Both the position numbers and the translations under genes were made by a program. The notes under the pieces were generated by a model. That model was not told the DNA's origin. It made no database searches and was given only the letters and a program-made list of their open reading frames with translations. A DNA stretch of 64,000 nucleotides from contig BPKK01000005.1 in NCBI GenBank assembly GCA_026005095.1, positions 1 to 64,000 of the forward strand, written 5' to 3'. The DNA is from Silanimonas sp. GTDB taxonomy: Bacteria > Pseudomonadota > Gammaproteobacteria > Xanthomonadales > Xanthomonadaceae. Within the stretch, counting starts at the first letter, position 1; every line of letters starts with the position of its first letter. Positions 55,234 through 64,000 of the stretch are shown here, piece after piece.

Positions 55234-57861
55234 TCAGGCGGCCTTGGCAGCATCGAGGAAATCCTGAGCGAAGCGCTGCAGCACGCCGCCGGCCTCGTAG
55301 ATGGAGACCTCCTCGTCGGAATCGAGCCGGCAGCGCACCGGCACCTCGGTCGTGCGGCCGTCCCTACGGTGCACCACCAGGGTCAGCGTCGCCCCTGGCG
55401 TGCGGGCACCGATGACATCGTAGGTTTCCGTGCCATCGAGCCCAAGCGTCAGGCGCGTGGTGCCGGGCAGGAACTCGCAGGGCAACACTCCCATGCCGAT
55501 CAGGTTGGTGCGATGAATGCGCTCGAACCCTTCGGCCACGATCGCCTCCACACCGGCGAGGCGCACGCCCTTGGCCGCCCAGTCGCGCGAACTGCCCTGC
55601 CCGTAGTCGGCGCCGGCGATGATGATCAGCGGCTGGTCGCGCTGCATATAGGTCTCGATGGTCTCCCACATGCGCATCACCGTGCCTTCCGGCTCCAGCC
55701 GCGCCAGCGAGCCCTTGCGCACCTTCCCGTCCGCATCACGCACCATCTCGTTCTGCAGGGTAGGGTTGGCGAAGGTGGCGCGCTGCGCCGTCAGATGGTC
55801 ACCGCGGTGCGTGGCGTAGGAATTGAAGTCTTCGGGCGGCAGGCCCATCTTCGCCAGATACTCACCAGCGGCGCTGTCGGGCAGGATGGCATTCGAAGGT
55901 GAGAGGTGGTCGGTGGTGATGTTGTCGCCCAAAATCGCCAGCGGGCGCAGCCCTTTGAGCGTGCGCGGCTTGGCCAGCGCCCCCTCCCAGTAGGGTGGGC
56001 GGCGGATGTAGGTGCTCTGCGGCCGCCAGTCGTACAGCGGCTTGACGGCCTCGCGGTGTTCAACCGACACATTGAACATCGGCTCGTAGACCTTCCGATA
56101 CTGCTCCGGCTTCACCGAAGCCTTCACGACCGCATCGATCTCGGCATCACTCGGCCACAGGTCCTTCAGCAGGATCGGGCTGCCATCCGGGCGATGGCCC
56201 AGCGCATCCTTCTCGATATCGAAGCGGATGGTGCCGGCAATGGCATAGGCCACCACCAGCGGCGGCGAGGCGAGGAAGGCCTGCTTCGCATACGGATGGA
56301 TCCGGCCATCGAAGTTGCGGTTGCCCGAGAGCACGGCCACGGCATAGAGGTCGCGCTCGATGATCTCCTGCTGAATCTTCGGATCGAGCGCGCCGCTCAT
56401 GCCGTTGCAGGTGGTGCAGGCAAACGCCACGATGCCGAAGCCCAGTCGCTCCAGCTCGGCCTTCAGCCCGGCCTCCTCGAGGTAGAGGGCCACGGCCTTC
56501 GAGCCGGGCGCCAACGAGCTCTTCACCCAGGGCTTGCGCACGAGACCCAGCGCATTCGCCTTCTTCGCCAGTAGGCCGGCGGCAATGACGTTGCGTGGAT
56601 TGCTGGTGTTCGTGCAGGAAGTGATGGCGGCGATGATCACCGCGCCATCGGGAATGAGCCCCTGCGCTTCTTGCTCGCGGGCCGCGGCGAGATTGCCGGC
56701 GATGCCCCGGGCGGCGAGCTCGGTGGTGGCCACCCGGGCATGCGGGTTCGAGGGGCCAGCCAAGCTGCGCACCACGGTCGAGAGATCGAAATGCAGGGTA
56801 CGCTCGTACTCGGCGGTCTTCAGATCATCCGCCCACAAGCCGGCGGTCTTGGCGTAGACCTCGACCAGAGCCACCTGCTCGTCGGAGCGACCGGTGAGGC
56901 GCAGGTAGTCGAGCGTATTGCCGTCGATGAAGAACATCGCCGCGGTGGCGCCGTACTCCGGGGCCATGTTCGAAATCGTCGCGCGGTCGCCGATCGACAG
57001 TGCTGCCGCACCCTCGCCACGGAACTCGAGGTAGGCCCCCACCACTTTGGCCTTGCGCAGGAATTCGGTGAGCGCAAGCACGATATCCGTCGCCGTGATG
57101 CCGGGCCCTGGCCTGCCCGAAAGCTCGACCGCGACGATCTGCGGCAGGCGCATCCACGAGGCACGGCCCAGCATCACGTTCTCAGCCTCGAGGCCACCCA
57201 CGCCGATGGCGATGACCCCCAGCGCATCGACGTGCGGGGTGTGCGAATCGGTGCCGATGCAGGTATCCGGGTAGGCCACGCCGCGGCCCGCGGCATCATG
57301 CTCGATGCCGATCACCGGCGACATCTTCTCCAGGTTGATCTGGTGCATGATGCCGTTACCCGGCGGAATCACGTCCACGTTCTTGAACGCGCGCTTCGTC
57401 CACTCGATGAAGTGAAAGCGATCCTCGTTGCGGCGATCCTCGATGGCGCGGTTCTTCTCGAAGGCCGCGGGATCGTCGCCAGCGCACTCCACCGCCAGCG
57501 AGTGATCGACGATCAACTGCACTGGCACCACCGGGTTCACCTGCGCCGGGTCGCCCCCGCGTGCGGCGATGGCATCACGCAGGCCGGCGAGATCGACCAG
57601 GGCCGTCTGTCCGAGAATGTCGTGGCAGACCACCCGCGCCGGGAACCAGGGGAAATCGAGGTCGCGGCGACGCTCCACCAGTTGGCGCAGGTAATCCGAC
57701 ACCCGCGCGGGCTCGGCCCGACGGACGATGTTCTCGGCATGCACCCGCGCCGTGTAGGGCAGTCGCGCCCAGGCACCGGGCTGCAGGGCCTCCACCGCCT
57801 CGCGGGCGTCGAAGTAGTCGTAGGGGGTGCCGGGCAGCGGCTTGCGGTGGGCGGTGTTCAT
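55234..57861 (-). CDS. acnD: Fe/S-dependent 2-methylisocitrate dehydratase AcnD
   Basis: MNTAHRKPLPGTPYDYFDAREAVEALQPGAWARLPYTARVHAENIVRRAEP; adjacent to prpF. Confidence 0.93.
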   Translation of the reverse strand: MNTAHRKPLPGTPYDYFDAREAVEALQPGAWARLPYTARVHAENIVRRAEPARVSDYLRQLVERRRDLDFPWFPARVVCHDILGQTALVDLAGLRDAIAARGGDPAQVNPVVPVQLIVDHSLAVECAGDDPAAFEKNRAIEDRRNEDRFHFIEWTKRAFKNVDVIPPGNGIMHQINLEKMSPVIGIEHDAAGRGVAYPDTCIGTDSHTPHVDALGVIAIGVGGLEAENVMLGRASWMRLPQIVAVELSGRPGPGITATDIVLALTEFLRKAKVVGAYLEFRGEGAAALSIGDRATISNMAPEYGATAAMFFIDGNTLDYLRLTGRSDEQVALVEVYAKTAGLWADDLKTAEYERTLHFDLSTVVRSLAGPSNPHARVATTELAARGIAGNLAAAREQEAQGLIPDGAVIIAAITSCTNTSNPRNVIAAGLLAKKANALGLVRKPWVKSSLAPGSKAVALYLEEAGLKAELERLGFGIVAFACTTCNGMSGALDPKIQQEIIERDLYAVAVLSGNRNFDGRIHPYAKQAFLASPPLVVAYAIAGTIRFDIEKDALGHRPDGSPILLKDLWPSDAEIDAVVKASVKPEQYRKVYEPMFNVSVEHREAVKPLYDWRPQSTYIRRPPYWEGALAKPRTLKGLRPLAILGDNITTDHLSPSNAILPDSAAGEYLAKMGLPPEDFNSYATHRGDHLTAQRATFANPTLQNEMVRDADGKVRKGSLARLEPEGTVMRMWETIETYMQRDQPLIIIAGADYGQGSSRDWAAKGVRLAGVEAIVAEGFERIHRTNLIGMGVLPCEFLPGTTRLTLGLDGTETYDVIGARTPGATLTLVVHRRDGRTTEVPVRCRLDSDEEVSIYEAGGVLQRFAQDFLDAAKAA

Positions 57862-57958
57862 GGCGGGCATCGGCCTTCGGGAACGCGGGCGTAAAGGCCG
57901 ATTATCGGCGATCTGCCACTTCCCGCCCCCATGCCTCACCGACGGTTCAGCCGCGGAC

Positions 57959-57987
57959 TTGACGCCCCGCCCGACGGCGCGGAGAAT
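57959..57987 (+). promoter_or_regulatory. Putative sigma-70 promoter of tRNA-Met
   Basis: TTGACG (57959-57964), 17-nt spacer, GAGAAT (57982-57987), ~14 nt before the mature tRNA 5' end. Confidence 0.6.
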
Positions 57988-58000
57988 GCGCGGTCCCCGT

Positions 58001-58077
58001 GGCTATGTAGCTCAGCCGGTTAGAGCACAGCACTCATAATGCTGGGGTCGGTGGTTCGAGCCCACCCATAGCCACCA
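58001..58077 (+). tRNA. tRNA-Met (CAT anticodon, elongator-like), CCA encoded
   Basis: GGCTATGTAGCTCAGCCGGTTAGAGCACAGCACTCATAATGCTGGGGTCGGTGGTTCGAGCCCACCCATAGCCACCA folds as a cloverleaf; anticodon loop CTCATAA. Confidence 0.97.
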
Positions 58078-58079
58078 GT

Positions 58080-58107
58080 AACCCCGCGATTCTGCGGGGT
58101 TTTTTGT
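58080..58107 (+). terminator. Rho-independent terminator of tRNA-Met
   Basis: aaccccgc-gattct-gcggggtttttt. Confidence 0.93.
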
Positions 58108-58219
58108 GCCTGAATGGTTCATGGGACGCGTCCGAAAACGCTCTCCGTGCCCATCTCGCGCCCAATCCGTGCCCAAAATTTCGGCCGTTTTGAAACACGC
58201 GATTGAAAACGACCCAAGC

Positions 58220-58235
58220 ACGTTCCTAGGAACGT
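58220..58235. repeat. Perfect 16-bp palindrome
   Basis: ACGTTCCTAGGAACGT. Confidence 0.85.
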
Positions 58236-58350
58236 CGCTTATCCACTCCTCGCGGCAGGTGCGGTTGAAGTGCTAGATGTAGGCGTTCTGGCTTGGTTTT
58301 CTGGGCGGGATGTACTGGGTTTCCATGCCGTTGGACTCAAAATCGTCGTA
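58236..58350 (-). pseudogene. Remnant of IS3-type (rve/DDE) transposase, 3' region
   Basis: Minus strand reads DDFESNGMETQYIPPRKPSQNAYI*HFNRTCREEW, resembling the IS3-family signature ...NG.E...I.PGKP.QNAY.E.FN.T.R.E; internal TAG. Confidence 0.75.
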
Positions 58351-58424
58351 TTACTCAAAAGCGGGGGAACGTCGCACCTGCCGCCGCCCCGCGGTAGGCT
58401 TGGGCCACGCCCCACGGACCGGCC

Positions 58425-59429
58425 ATGCCCCCCTTCCTCGCTTCCCTGCGATTCCGGCTGCGACAGGACTTCCGCCTGAGCATCGTCTCGATGTTCGGCG
58501 CCATTGGCGTAGTGGCGATCCTGCCCTTCAGCCTGCTGCGCTTCAGCCAAGGCAACTGGGTCGCTGGCGCGGTCGATTTCCTGGTGGCGCTCGGCATCAT
58601 GCTGCCCGCCGCCTATGCCTGGCGCGGCGGAAACCTCGATTACGCCGGCCTGTGGATCGCCATCAACAATACGATTGGCAGCCTCGTCATCACCGCCCTG
58701 CTCGGCAAGACCGGTCTGTATTGGCTGTTCCCCGCCCTGCTCTCGAACTTCTTCATCGTCCGCCCGGGGATCGCCGTCGGTCTGGCCTCGGCCGGGATCG
58801 TCGGCGCGCAGTTCCACCCGAACGTCTTCGACTCACCGGGGCAGCGGGCCACGGTGCTGACCACACAGTTCCTAGTCGCCCTGTTCGCTTACATCTTCGC
58901 CAAGCGCACGGCCCTGCAGCGGCGCATGCTGGAGGAGATCGCCACCCTCGACCCGCTCACCGGCGCCCGCAATCGCCGCGCCATGGAGGAAGAGGTAGCC
59001 ATCGCGCTCACCGCGCATGCCCGTAGCGGCCGGCCGGTGACGTTGATGGTGCTCGACCTCGATCACTTCAAGCGCATCAACGACCGCTTCGGTCACGAGG
59101 AGGGCGATCGTGTTCTGCGCCGTTTCGTCGATCTGGTGAAGCGCAGCACCCGCGCCACCGACCGCCTGTTCCGCTACGGCGGCGAGGAGTTCGTGCTGCT
59201 CATGGACCATACCGACGAGATCGCTGTGGAGCGGGCCTTCGCCAACCTGCGGCGGCGCGTGCATGCCGAACTGCGAGCCTGCGGCGAAGCGGTCACGGTC
59301 TCGGCCGGGGCGGCCGTGCTGCGCCATGGCGAGACACGCGAGGCCTGGTTCGCGCGCGCCGACGCCGCCCTGTACCGGGCCAAGCAGGCGGGCCGCGACC
59401 GGGTGGAGATCGATCTGCCGGAGGACTGA
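58425..59429 (+). CDS. Membrane-anchored GGDEF diguanylate cyclase
   Basis: N-terminal multi-TM region; DPLTGARNRRAMEEEV...RATDRLFRYGGEEFVLLMDHT with RxxD I-site five residues before GGEEF. Confidence 0.93.
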   Translation: MPPFLASLRFRLRQDFRLSIVSMFGAIGVVAILPFSLLRFSQGNWVAGAVDFLVALGIMLPAAYAWRGGNLDYAGLWIAINNTIGSLVITALLGKTGLYWLFPALLSNFFIVRPGIAVGLASAGIVGAQFHPNVFDSPGQRATVLTTQFLVALFAYIFAKRTALQRRMLEEIATLDPLTGARNRRAMEEEVAIALTAHARSGRPVTLMVLDLDHFKRINDRFGHEEGDRVLRRFVDLVKRSTRATDRLFRYGGEEFVLLMDHTDEIAVERAFANLRRRVHAELRACGEAVTVSAGAAVLRHGETREAWFARADAALYRAKQAGRDRVEIDLPED

Positions 59430-59437
59430 GCCGGCGC

Positions 59438-62056
59438 TCAGCCCAGCAGCCGCGCCAGCAGTTCCGCCACGTCGCGCGAGCGCCCGCCCTGCCGTAGCGG
59501 CGCCAGCGCCGCCCGCGCCCGCTCGGCGAAGGCCGGGGCCCAGCGCGGCAGGCCCTCGAAGGCGCCGAGCAGCCGCGCCGCCACCGGCGGATTGATCGCA
59601 TCGAGCACGGCCACCTGCTCGGACACCAGGCGGTAGCCGGCGCCGTCGGCGCGGTGGAAGGCCGCTGGGTTCGAGCGCGCGAAGCCGCCCAGCAGGGCGC
59701 GCACCCGGTTGGGATTCGCCGGCAGCCAGAGCGGGGTGGCCATCAGGGCCTGCACGGCCTCCAGGGTCTCAGGGCGCGGCCGGGTGGCCACGAGGCCGAT
59801 CCACTTGTCGGTGACCAGCGGGTCATCGGCGAACTCGGCGGCGAACCGGGCCCGCGCCGCCTCGGCGCCTTCCGCCCCGGCATGCAGGAGCGCGCGCAGG
59901 GCGGCGAAACGCTCGTCCATGCTGCGCGCCCCCGCGAACAGGGCGCGGGCCGCTGCCCCGCCATCACGGCGGGTGATCAGCGGCAGCAGGGCATGGCGCA
60001 GGCGCCGTGCCGCCATCGCGGCATCGGTAAGGCCGCCACCCGCCGTGGCCTCGAGCGCCGCGAACCGCGCCGCCAGCACCTCGGCATGGGTCTCCGCCAG
60101 CCGCTCCAGCAGGGCCTCGCGCGCCGCCACCAGGGCCAGCGGATCGACCACGGGCACGGCATCGGCGAGGGTGTCGATGTCGGGCAGCACGACGCATTCG
60201 GCAACGAAGGCCGGATGCGCCGCGGTATCCCCGAGCAGAGCACCCAAGGCAGCGAGAAGCGCGGCCTCGGCATCCGCCGGCGCTGAGGAAGGCCTGGCAC
60301 CAGCCTGGTGCAGCAGCACCTCGATCGCCAGGGCCTGCAGCGCATCCCAGCGGGCGAAGCCGTCGCGCGCCTCGCGGACGAGGCGCCCGCGCTCGAGGGC
60401 GGTATAGGCCAGCTCCAGCCGTACCGGGGCGGAAAAGCCGAGGTTCAGCACCGGCAGCGGCTCGGCCGTGAGCCCCTCCCAGCGCAGCACATGGCGCGCG
60501 CAGCGCAGCAGCAGGCCACCACCGGGCATGGCCTCGGCATCATGCACGGCGGGGGGTGGCAGGGCATTCCCGGAGGCATCGAGCAGGGCGAAGCGCAAGG
60601 GGATGGGCAAGGGCCCGGCCTCCGGCACGTTCGCCGGCGGCCGCTGCTCGATCCGCAGTTCGAAGCGGCCGTTGTCCGCATCGAAATGCCGCTCCACGGC
60701 GAGCACCGGCGTGCCGGCCTGGGCGTACCAGGCCAGCATGTCCATGCAGTCCACGCCGGAAGCCGCACTGTGGGCGGCATAGAAATCCTCCAGCGTCGCT
60801 GCACGTCCATCGTGTTCGGAAAAGTAGCGGTCCATGCCGGCCCGGAAGGCCGCCTCGCCGAGCCGGGTGTGCAGCATGCGGATGATCTCCGCGCCCTTCT
60901 CGTACACGGTGAGGGTGTAGAAGTTATTGATCTCGCGGTATTCGGCCGGCCGTACTGGGTGCGCGAGCGCGCCTGCGTCCTCGGCGAACTGCCGGCCGCG
61001 CAGCAGGCGCACGTCCTCGATGCGCTTGAGGTCGCGGGAGTGCAGGTCGGCGGTGAATTCCTGGTCGCGAAACACCGTGAGCCCTTCCTTCAGCGAGAGC
61101 TGGAACCAATCGCGCAGGGTGACGCGGTTGCCGGACCAGTTGTGGAAGTACTCGTGCCCCACCACCGATTCGATGGCGAGGAAATCGGCATCGGTGGCGC
61201 TGCGTTCGTCGGCAAGGACGTAGCGGGCATTGAAGATGTTGAGGCCCTTGTTCTCCATCGCCCCCATGGTGAAGTCCTGTGCCGCCACCACGTTGAACAC
61301 GCCAAGGTCGTAGCAGCGGCCGAAGCGCTGCTCGTCCCAGCGCAGCGCTCGTTCCACCGCGCCGAGAGCATAGCGGCAGGGCTCCGGGTCCTCCCCCTCG
61401 ACCCAGACATTGAGCTCGATCTCCCGGCCATCGGCGCCGGTGAGCCGCTTCGAGACCCGCGCCATCGGTCCTGCGGCCAAGGCGAACAGATAGCAGGGCG
61501 TAGGGTGCGGGTTCTCCCACACCACTTCGTGGCGCCCGTCCTCGAGCACGCGCTCACCGATGCGGTTGCCACCAGCCAGCAGCACCGGATAGCGCCCGCG
61601 ATCGGCGCGCAGGGTGGTGCGCCAGCGCGCCAGCACATCCGGGCGATCGATGAAGAAGCTGATACGGCGGAATCCCTCGGCCTCGCATTGGGTGAGCAGC
61701 AGGCGACCACTGGCGTACAGGCCCTCGAGCCGGGTATTGGCCGCGGGCCGCAGGCCCACCCGGCTGCGCAGGCGGCAGCGGGCAAGCCCCTGCGCGGGGA
61801 AGACCTCGAGACCCTCGTGCGTGAGGCGGAACTCGTCCGCCGCGAGGCGACGGCCATCCAGCTCCAGCCAGCGCAACTCGAGCTCTTCGCCGTCGAGGCG
61901 CAGGGGCGCACCCGGCGCATCGCAGCGCAGCGCCAGCACCGCCTCGACCTCGCTTTCCTCACGGTCGAGCTCGAATACGAGATCCACGGCCTCCACCGTC
62001 CAGGCCGGTGGGCGGTAGTCGGCAAGGCGGACCGGGGCGGCATCGGGATCGCGCAT
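59438..62056 (-). CDS. pepN: Aminopeptidase N
   Basis: GAMENKGLNIFNARYVLADERSATDADFLAIESVVGHEYFHNWSGNRVTLRDWFQLSLKEGLTVFRDQEF. Confidence 0.97.
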   Translation of the reverse strand: MRDPDAAPVRLADYRPPAWTVEAVDLVFELDREESEVEAVLALRCDAPGAPLRLDGEELELRWLELDGRRLAADEFRLTHEGLEVFPAQGLARCRLRSRVGLRPAANTRLEGLYASGRLLLTQCEAEGFRRISFFIDRPDVLARWRTTLRADRGRYPVLLAGGNRIGERVLEDGRHEVVWENPHPTPCYLFALAAGPMARVSKRLTGADGREIELNVWVEGEDPEPCRYALGAVERALRWDEQRFGRCYDLGVFNVVAAQDFTMGAMENKGLNIFNARYVLADERSATDADFLAIESVVGHEYFHNWSGNRVTLRDWFQLSLKEGLTVFRDQEFTADLHSRDLKRIEDVRLLRGRQFAEDAGALAHPVRPAEYREINNFYTLTVYEKGAEIIRMLHTRLGEAAFRAGMDRYFSEHDGRAATLEDFYAAHSAASGVDCMDMLAWYAQAGTPVLAVERHFDADNGRFELRIEQRPPANVPEAGPLPIPLRFALLDASGNALPPPAVHDAEAMPGGGLLLRCARHVLRWEGLTAEPLPVLNLGFSAPVRLELAYTALERGRLVREARDGFARWDALQALAIEVLLHQAGARPSSAPADAEAALLAALGALLGDTAAHPAFVAECVVLPDIDTLADAVPVVDPLALVAAREALLERLAETHAEVLAARFAALEATAGGGLTDAAMAARRLRHALLPLITRRDGGAAARALFAGARSMDERFAALRALLHAGAEGAEAARARFAAEFADDPLVTDKWIGLVATRPRPETLEAVQALMATPLWLPANPNRVRALLGGFARSNPAAFHRADGAGYRLVSEQVAVLDAINPPVAARLLGAFEGLPRWAPAFAERARAALAPLRQGGRSRDVAELLARLLG

Positions 62057-62120
62057 GGTTCGCGGTGTGTGCGAAGGATTCCGCAAGGATAGCGCCCGGC
62101 CATGCCGCATACTGCGCGCC

Positions 62121-63143
62121 ATGCATGATCCCGCCTGCCACGTCCCGCACTTTTCCGACCTCCTCGATGCCGCCGCCCGCCTGCGCGGCCTCGCCCATGT
62201 GACCCCGGTGCTGCGCTCGCGCTCGCTCGATGCACTGGCCGGCTGCGAGCTCTACTTCAAGGCCGAGAACCTGCAGCGCGCCGGGGCCTTCAAGTTCCGT
62301 GGCGCGGCCAATGCGGTGTTCTCGCTCACGCCGGAGCAGGCGGCGCGCGGCGTGGTGACCCAGAGCTCCGGCAACCATGGCGCCGCCGTGGCCCTCGCCT
62401 GCCGCCTGCGCGGCATTCCCTGCACCGTGGTGGTGCCGCACAGCGCCCCGCGCATCAAGCGCGAGGCCATCGCCCGCAACGGCGCGCGCATCGTCGACTG
62501 CGAGGTCGGGCAATCGGCGCGCGACGAGGCCACCCGGGCCGTGCTCGACGACACCGGCGGCGAGCTCATCCACCCCTTCAACGATGCGCGGGTGATCGCC
62601 GGCCAGGGCACTGCCACCCTCGAGCTGCTCGGCCAGGTCGAGCGGCGCGCCCGCGCCCGGGCAGGCGATGGCGACGAGCCCCGCCCCGTGCTCGACCTGG
62701 TGCTGGCCCCGCTCTCGGGCGGCGGGCTGATGAGCGGCACGGCGCTCGCCGCCCACGGCATCGACCCGCGCATCCGCGCGCTCGCCGCCGAGCCGGAAGG
62801 TGCCTGCGACGGCCATGACTCGCTGAAATCCGGCAGCCGCATCACCGGCCGCAGCGCGAACACGATCAGCGACGGGCTGCGCGCCGAGCTCGGCCCGCTC
62901 ACCTTCGCCATCCTGCGCGAACACTGCGAGGACGTGCTGCTCGCCAGCGACGCCGAAACCGTGGCAGCGATGCGCCTCCTCTGGGAGCGCCTGAAGCTGG
63001 TGGTCGAACCGAGCGGCGCAGTGCCGCTCGCCGCTCTGCTCCGCCACCGCGAACGCTTCGCCGGCCTGCGAGTCGGCATCCTGCTCTCCGGCGGCAACGT
63101 CGATCTCGACGCGCTGCCCGGCCTGCTGGCCCTCGCCCCCTGA
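62121..63143 (+). CDS. PLP-dependent threonine/serine dehydratase family protein
   Basis: YFKAENLQRAGAFKFRGAANAVFSLTPEQAARGVVTQSSGNHGAAVALACRLRGIPCTVVVP. Confidence 0.92.
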   Translation: MHDPACHVPHFSDLLDAAARLRGLAHVTPVLRSRSLDALAGCELYFKAENLQRAGAFKFRGAANAVFSLTPEQAARGVVTQSSGNHGAAVALACRLRGIPCTVVVPHSAPRIKREAIARNGARIVDCEVGQSARDEATRAVLDDTGGELIHPFNDARVIAGQGTATLELLGQVERRARARAGDGDEPRPVLDLVLAPLSGGGLMSGTALAAHGIDPRIRALAAEPEGACDGHDSLKSGSRITGRSANTISDGLRAELGPLTFAILREHCEDVLLASDAETVAAMRLLWERLKLVVEPSGAVPLAALLRHRERFAGLRVGILLSGGNVDLDALPGLLALAP

Positions 63144-63166
63144 TCCCTCCCCCGCTACCCGCTTCC

Positions 63167-63565
63167 ATGTCCCTCGACCTGATCCAGCGCTACTACGCCG
63201 CCTTCAATGCCGGCGACCGCGAGGCCATGCTCGACTGCCTCGCCGACGACGTAGTCCACGACCTCAACCAGGGCCCACGCGAATACGGCAAACCGGCCTT
63301 CCGCGCCTTCCTGCAACGCATGGACCGCTGCTACCGCGAACGCCTCGAGGACCTGCGTTTCCTCGCCTCGGCCGACGGCTGCCATGCCGCCGCGGAATAC
63401 GTGGTGCATGGCGAGTACCTGGCCGATGACGAGGGCCTGCCCCCGGCCCGCGGCCAGCGCTACGTGCTGCCGGGCGGCGCCTTCTTCGAGGTGCGCGAGG
63501 GCCGCATCACTCGCGTCACCAACTACTACAACCTCGAGGACTGGATCGCGCAGGTTTCGCGCTGA
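63167..63565 (+). CDS. SnoaL/NTF2-like (ketosteroid-isomerase-fold) protein
   Basis: LIQRYYAAFNAGDREAMLDCLADDVVHDLNQGPREYGKPAFRAFLQRMDRCYRERL. Confidence 0.88.
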   Translation: MSLDLIQRYYAAFNAGDREAMLDCLADDVVHDLNQGPREYGKPAFRAFLQRMDRCYRERLEDLRFLASADGCHAAAEYVVHGEYLADDEGLPPARGQRYVLPGGAFFEVREGRITRVTNYYNLEDWIAQVSR

Positions 63566-63571
63566 CCGTCC

Positions 63572-64000
63572 TCACCCGGCGTTGCGCCGCCGCACCGTCA
63601 GCTTCTCGACCGGGAAGTGGGCGATGTCCGCCCCGCCCTCGCGGCGGGCGGTGCCCGGCGGCGGTGCCCAGGCCATGGCGCTGATCACCTCCCAGGTGCT
63701 GGGCAGCCGGCCCTCGTGGCGCAGGGGCTCGTAGGCCTCGGCCACCGCGCGGTGGCGGCCGCGGCCTCCCAGGCCTCGGGGTCGGTCGACACGGGCATCG
63801 GTGGCGCCGATCGCTTTCAGGTCACGCATCAGGGCCGTGGTGTCCGGGTAGGTGAGGGTGAAGCACTCGCGCTCGAGCACGGGGTCTTTGAAACCCTGCG
63901 CCACCAGCGCATCGCCCACCTGCTGGATCGCCGCGAAGGGCGAGAGCGGCGGGGTGATGCCGGCCCGGGCATAGGCCTCGCGCAGTTCGATGAGGGTTTC
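63572..64000 (-). CDS. bioC: Malonyl-ACP O-methyltransferase BioC, C-terminal part (truncated by window end)
   Basis: ...FTLTYPDTTALMRDLKAIGATDARVDRPRGLGGRGRHRAVAEAYEPLRHEGRLPSTWEVI. Confidence 0.8.
   Translation of the reverse strand, partial: ETLIELREAYARAGITPPLSPFAAIQQVGDALVAQGFKDPVLERECFTLTYPDTTALMRDLKAIGATDARVDRPRGLGGRGRHRAVAEAYEPLRHEGRLPSTWEVISAMAWAPPPGTARREGGADIAHFPVEKLTVRRRNAG

Noticed and set aside
58104-58220. Tyrosine integrase or attL next to tRNA-Met
   Set aside because: No integrase-like reading frame and no repeat of the tRNA 3' end found in the window.
58012-58221. Minus-strand 69-aa ORF
   Set aside because: Overlaps tRNA-Met antisense (VGSNHRPQHYECCALTG is antisense tRNA); no independent support.

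Overview
This is a GC-rich, chromosome-like window, most likely gammaproteobacterial and Xanthomonadales/Lysobacterales-like by gene content and order (inference). It is mostly housekeeping: tolC-like OMF, waaA, two LpxL-type acyltransferases, waaL, glnE, groESL with a CIRCE operator, dsbD/tlpA, aroQ-accBC, prmA-fis, purD/purH, nudC-erpA-bactofilin, bfr/bfd, rppH, acnD/prpF, an elongator tRNA-Met and pepN. Accessory content is limited to two spots. (1) The tlpA-aroQ interval carries an intact IS256-family element with a 9-bp target duplication, inserted in the last codons of tlpA. Beside it lies an apparently lower-GC islet with two overlapping (GTGA) small membrane-protein ORFs of unknown function; this is my best candidate for an undescribed small system. 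(2) The region downstream of tRNA-Met carries a decayed IS3-type transposase remnant and a perfect 16-bp palindrome. Other points of interest: an operon of a multi-receiver protein with degenerate GGDEF and EAL domains followed by a hybrid kinase with a C-terminal Hpt; a bacterial TrmY-like methyltransferase; and a cluster of frameshifts in glnE, a GST gene and prpF that may be sequencing error or genuine decay. No CRISPR array, phage or canonical defence locus was seen. All calls are from reading the sequence and ORF track; no database search was run.
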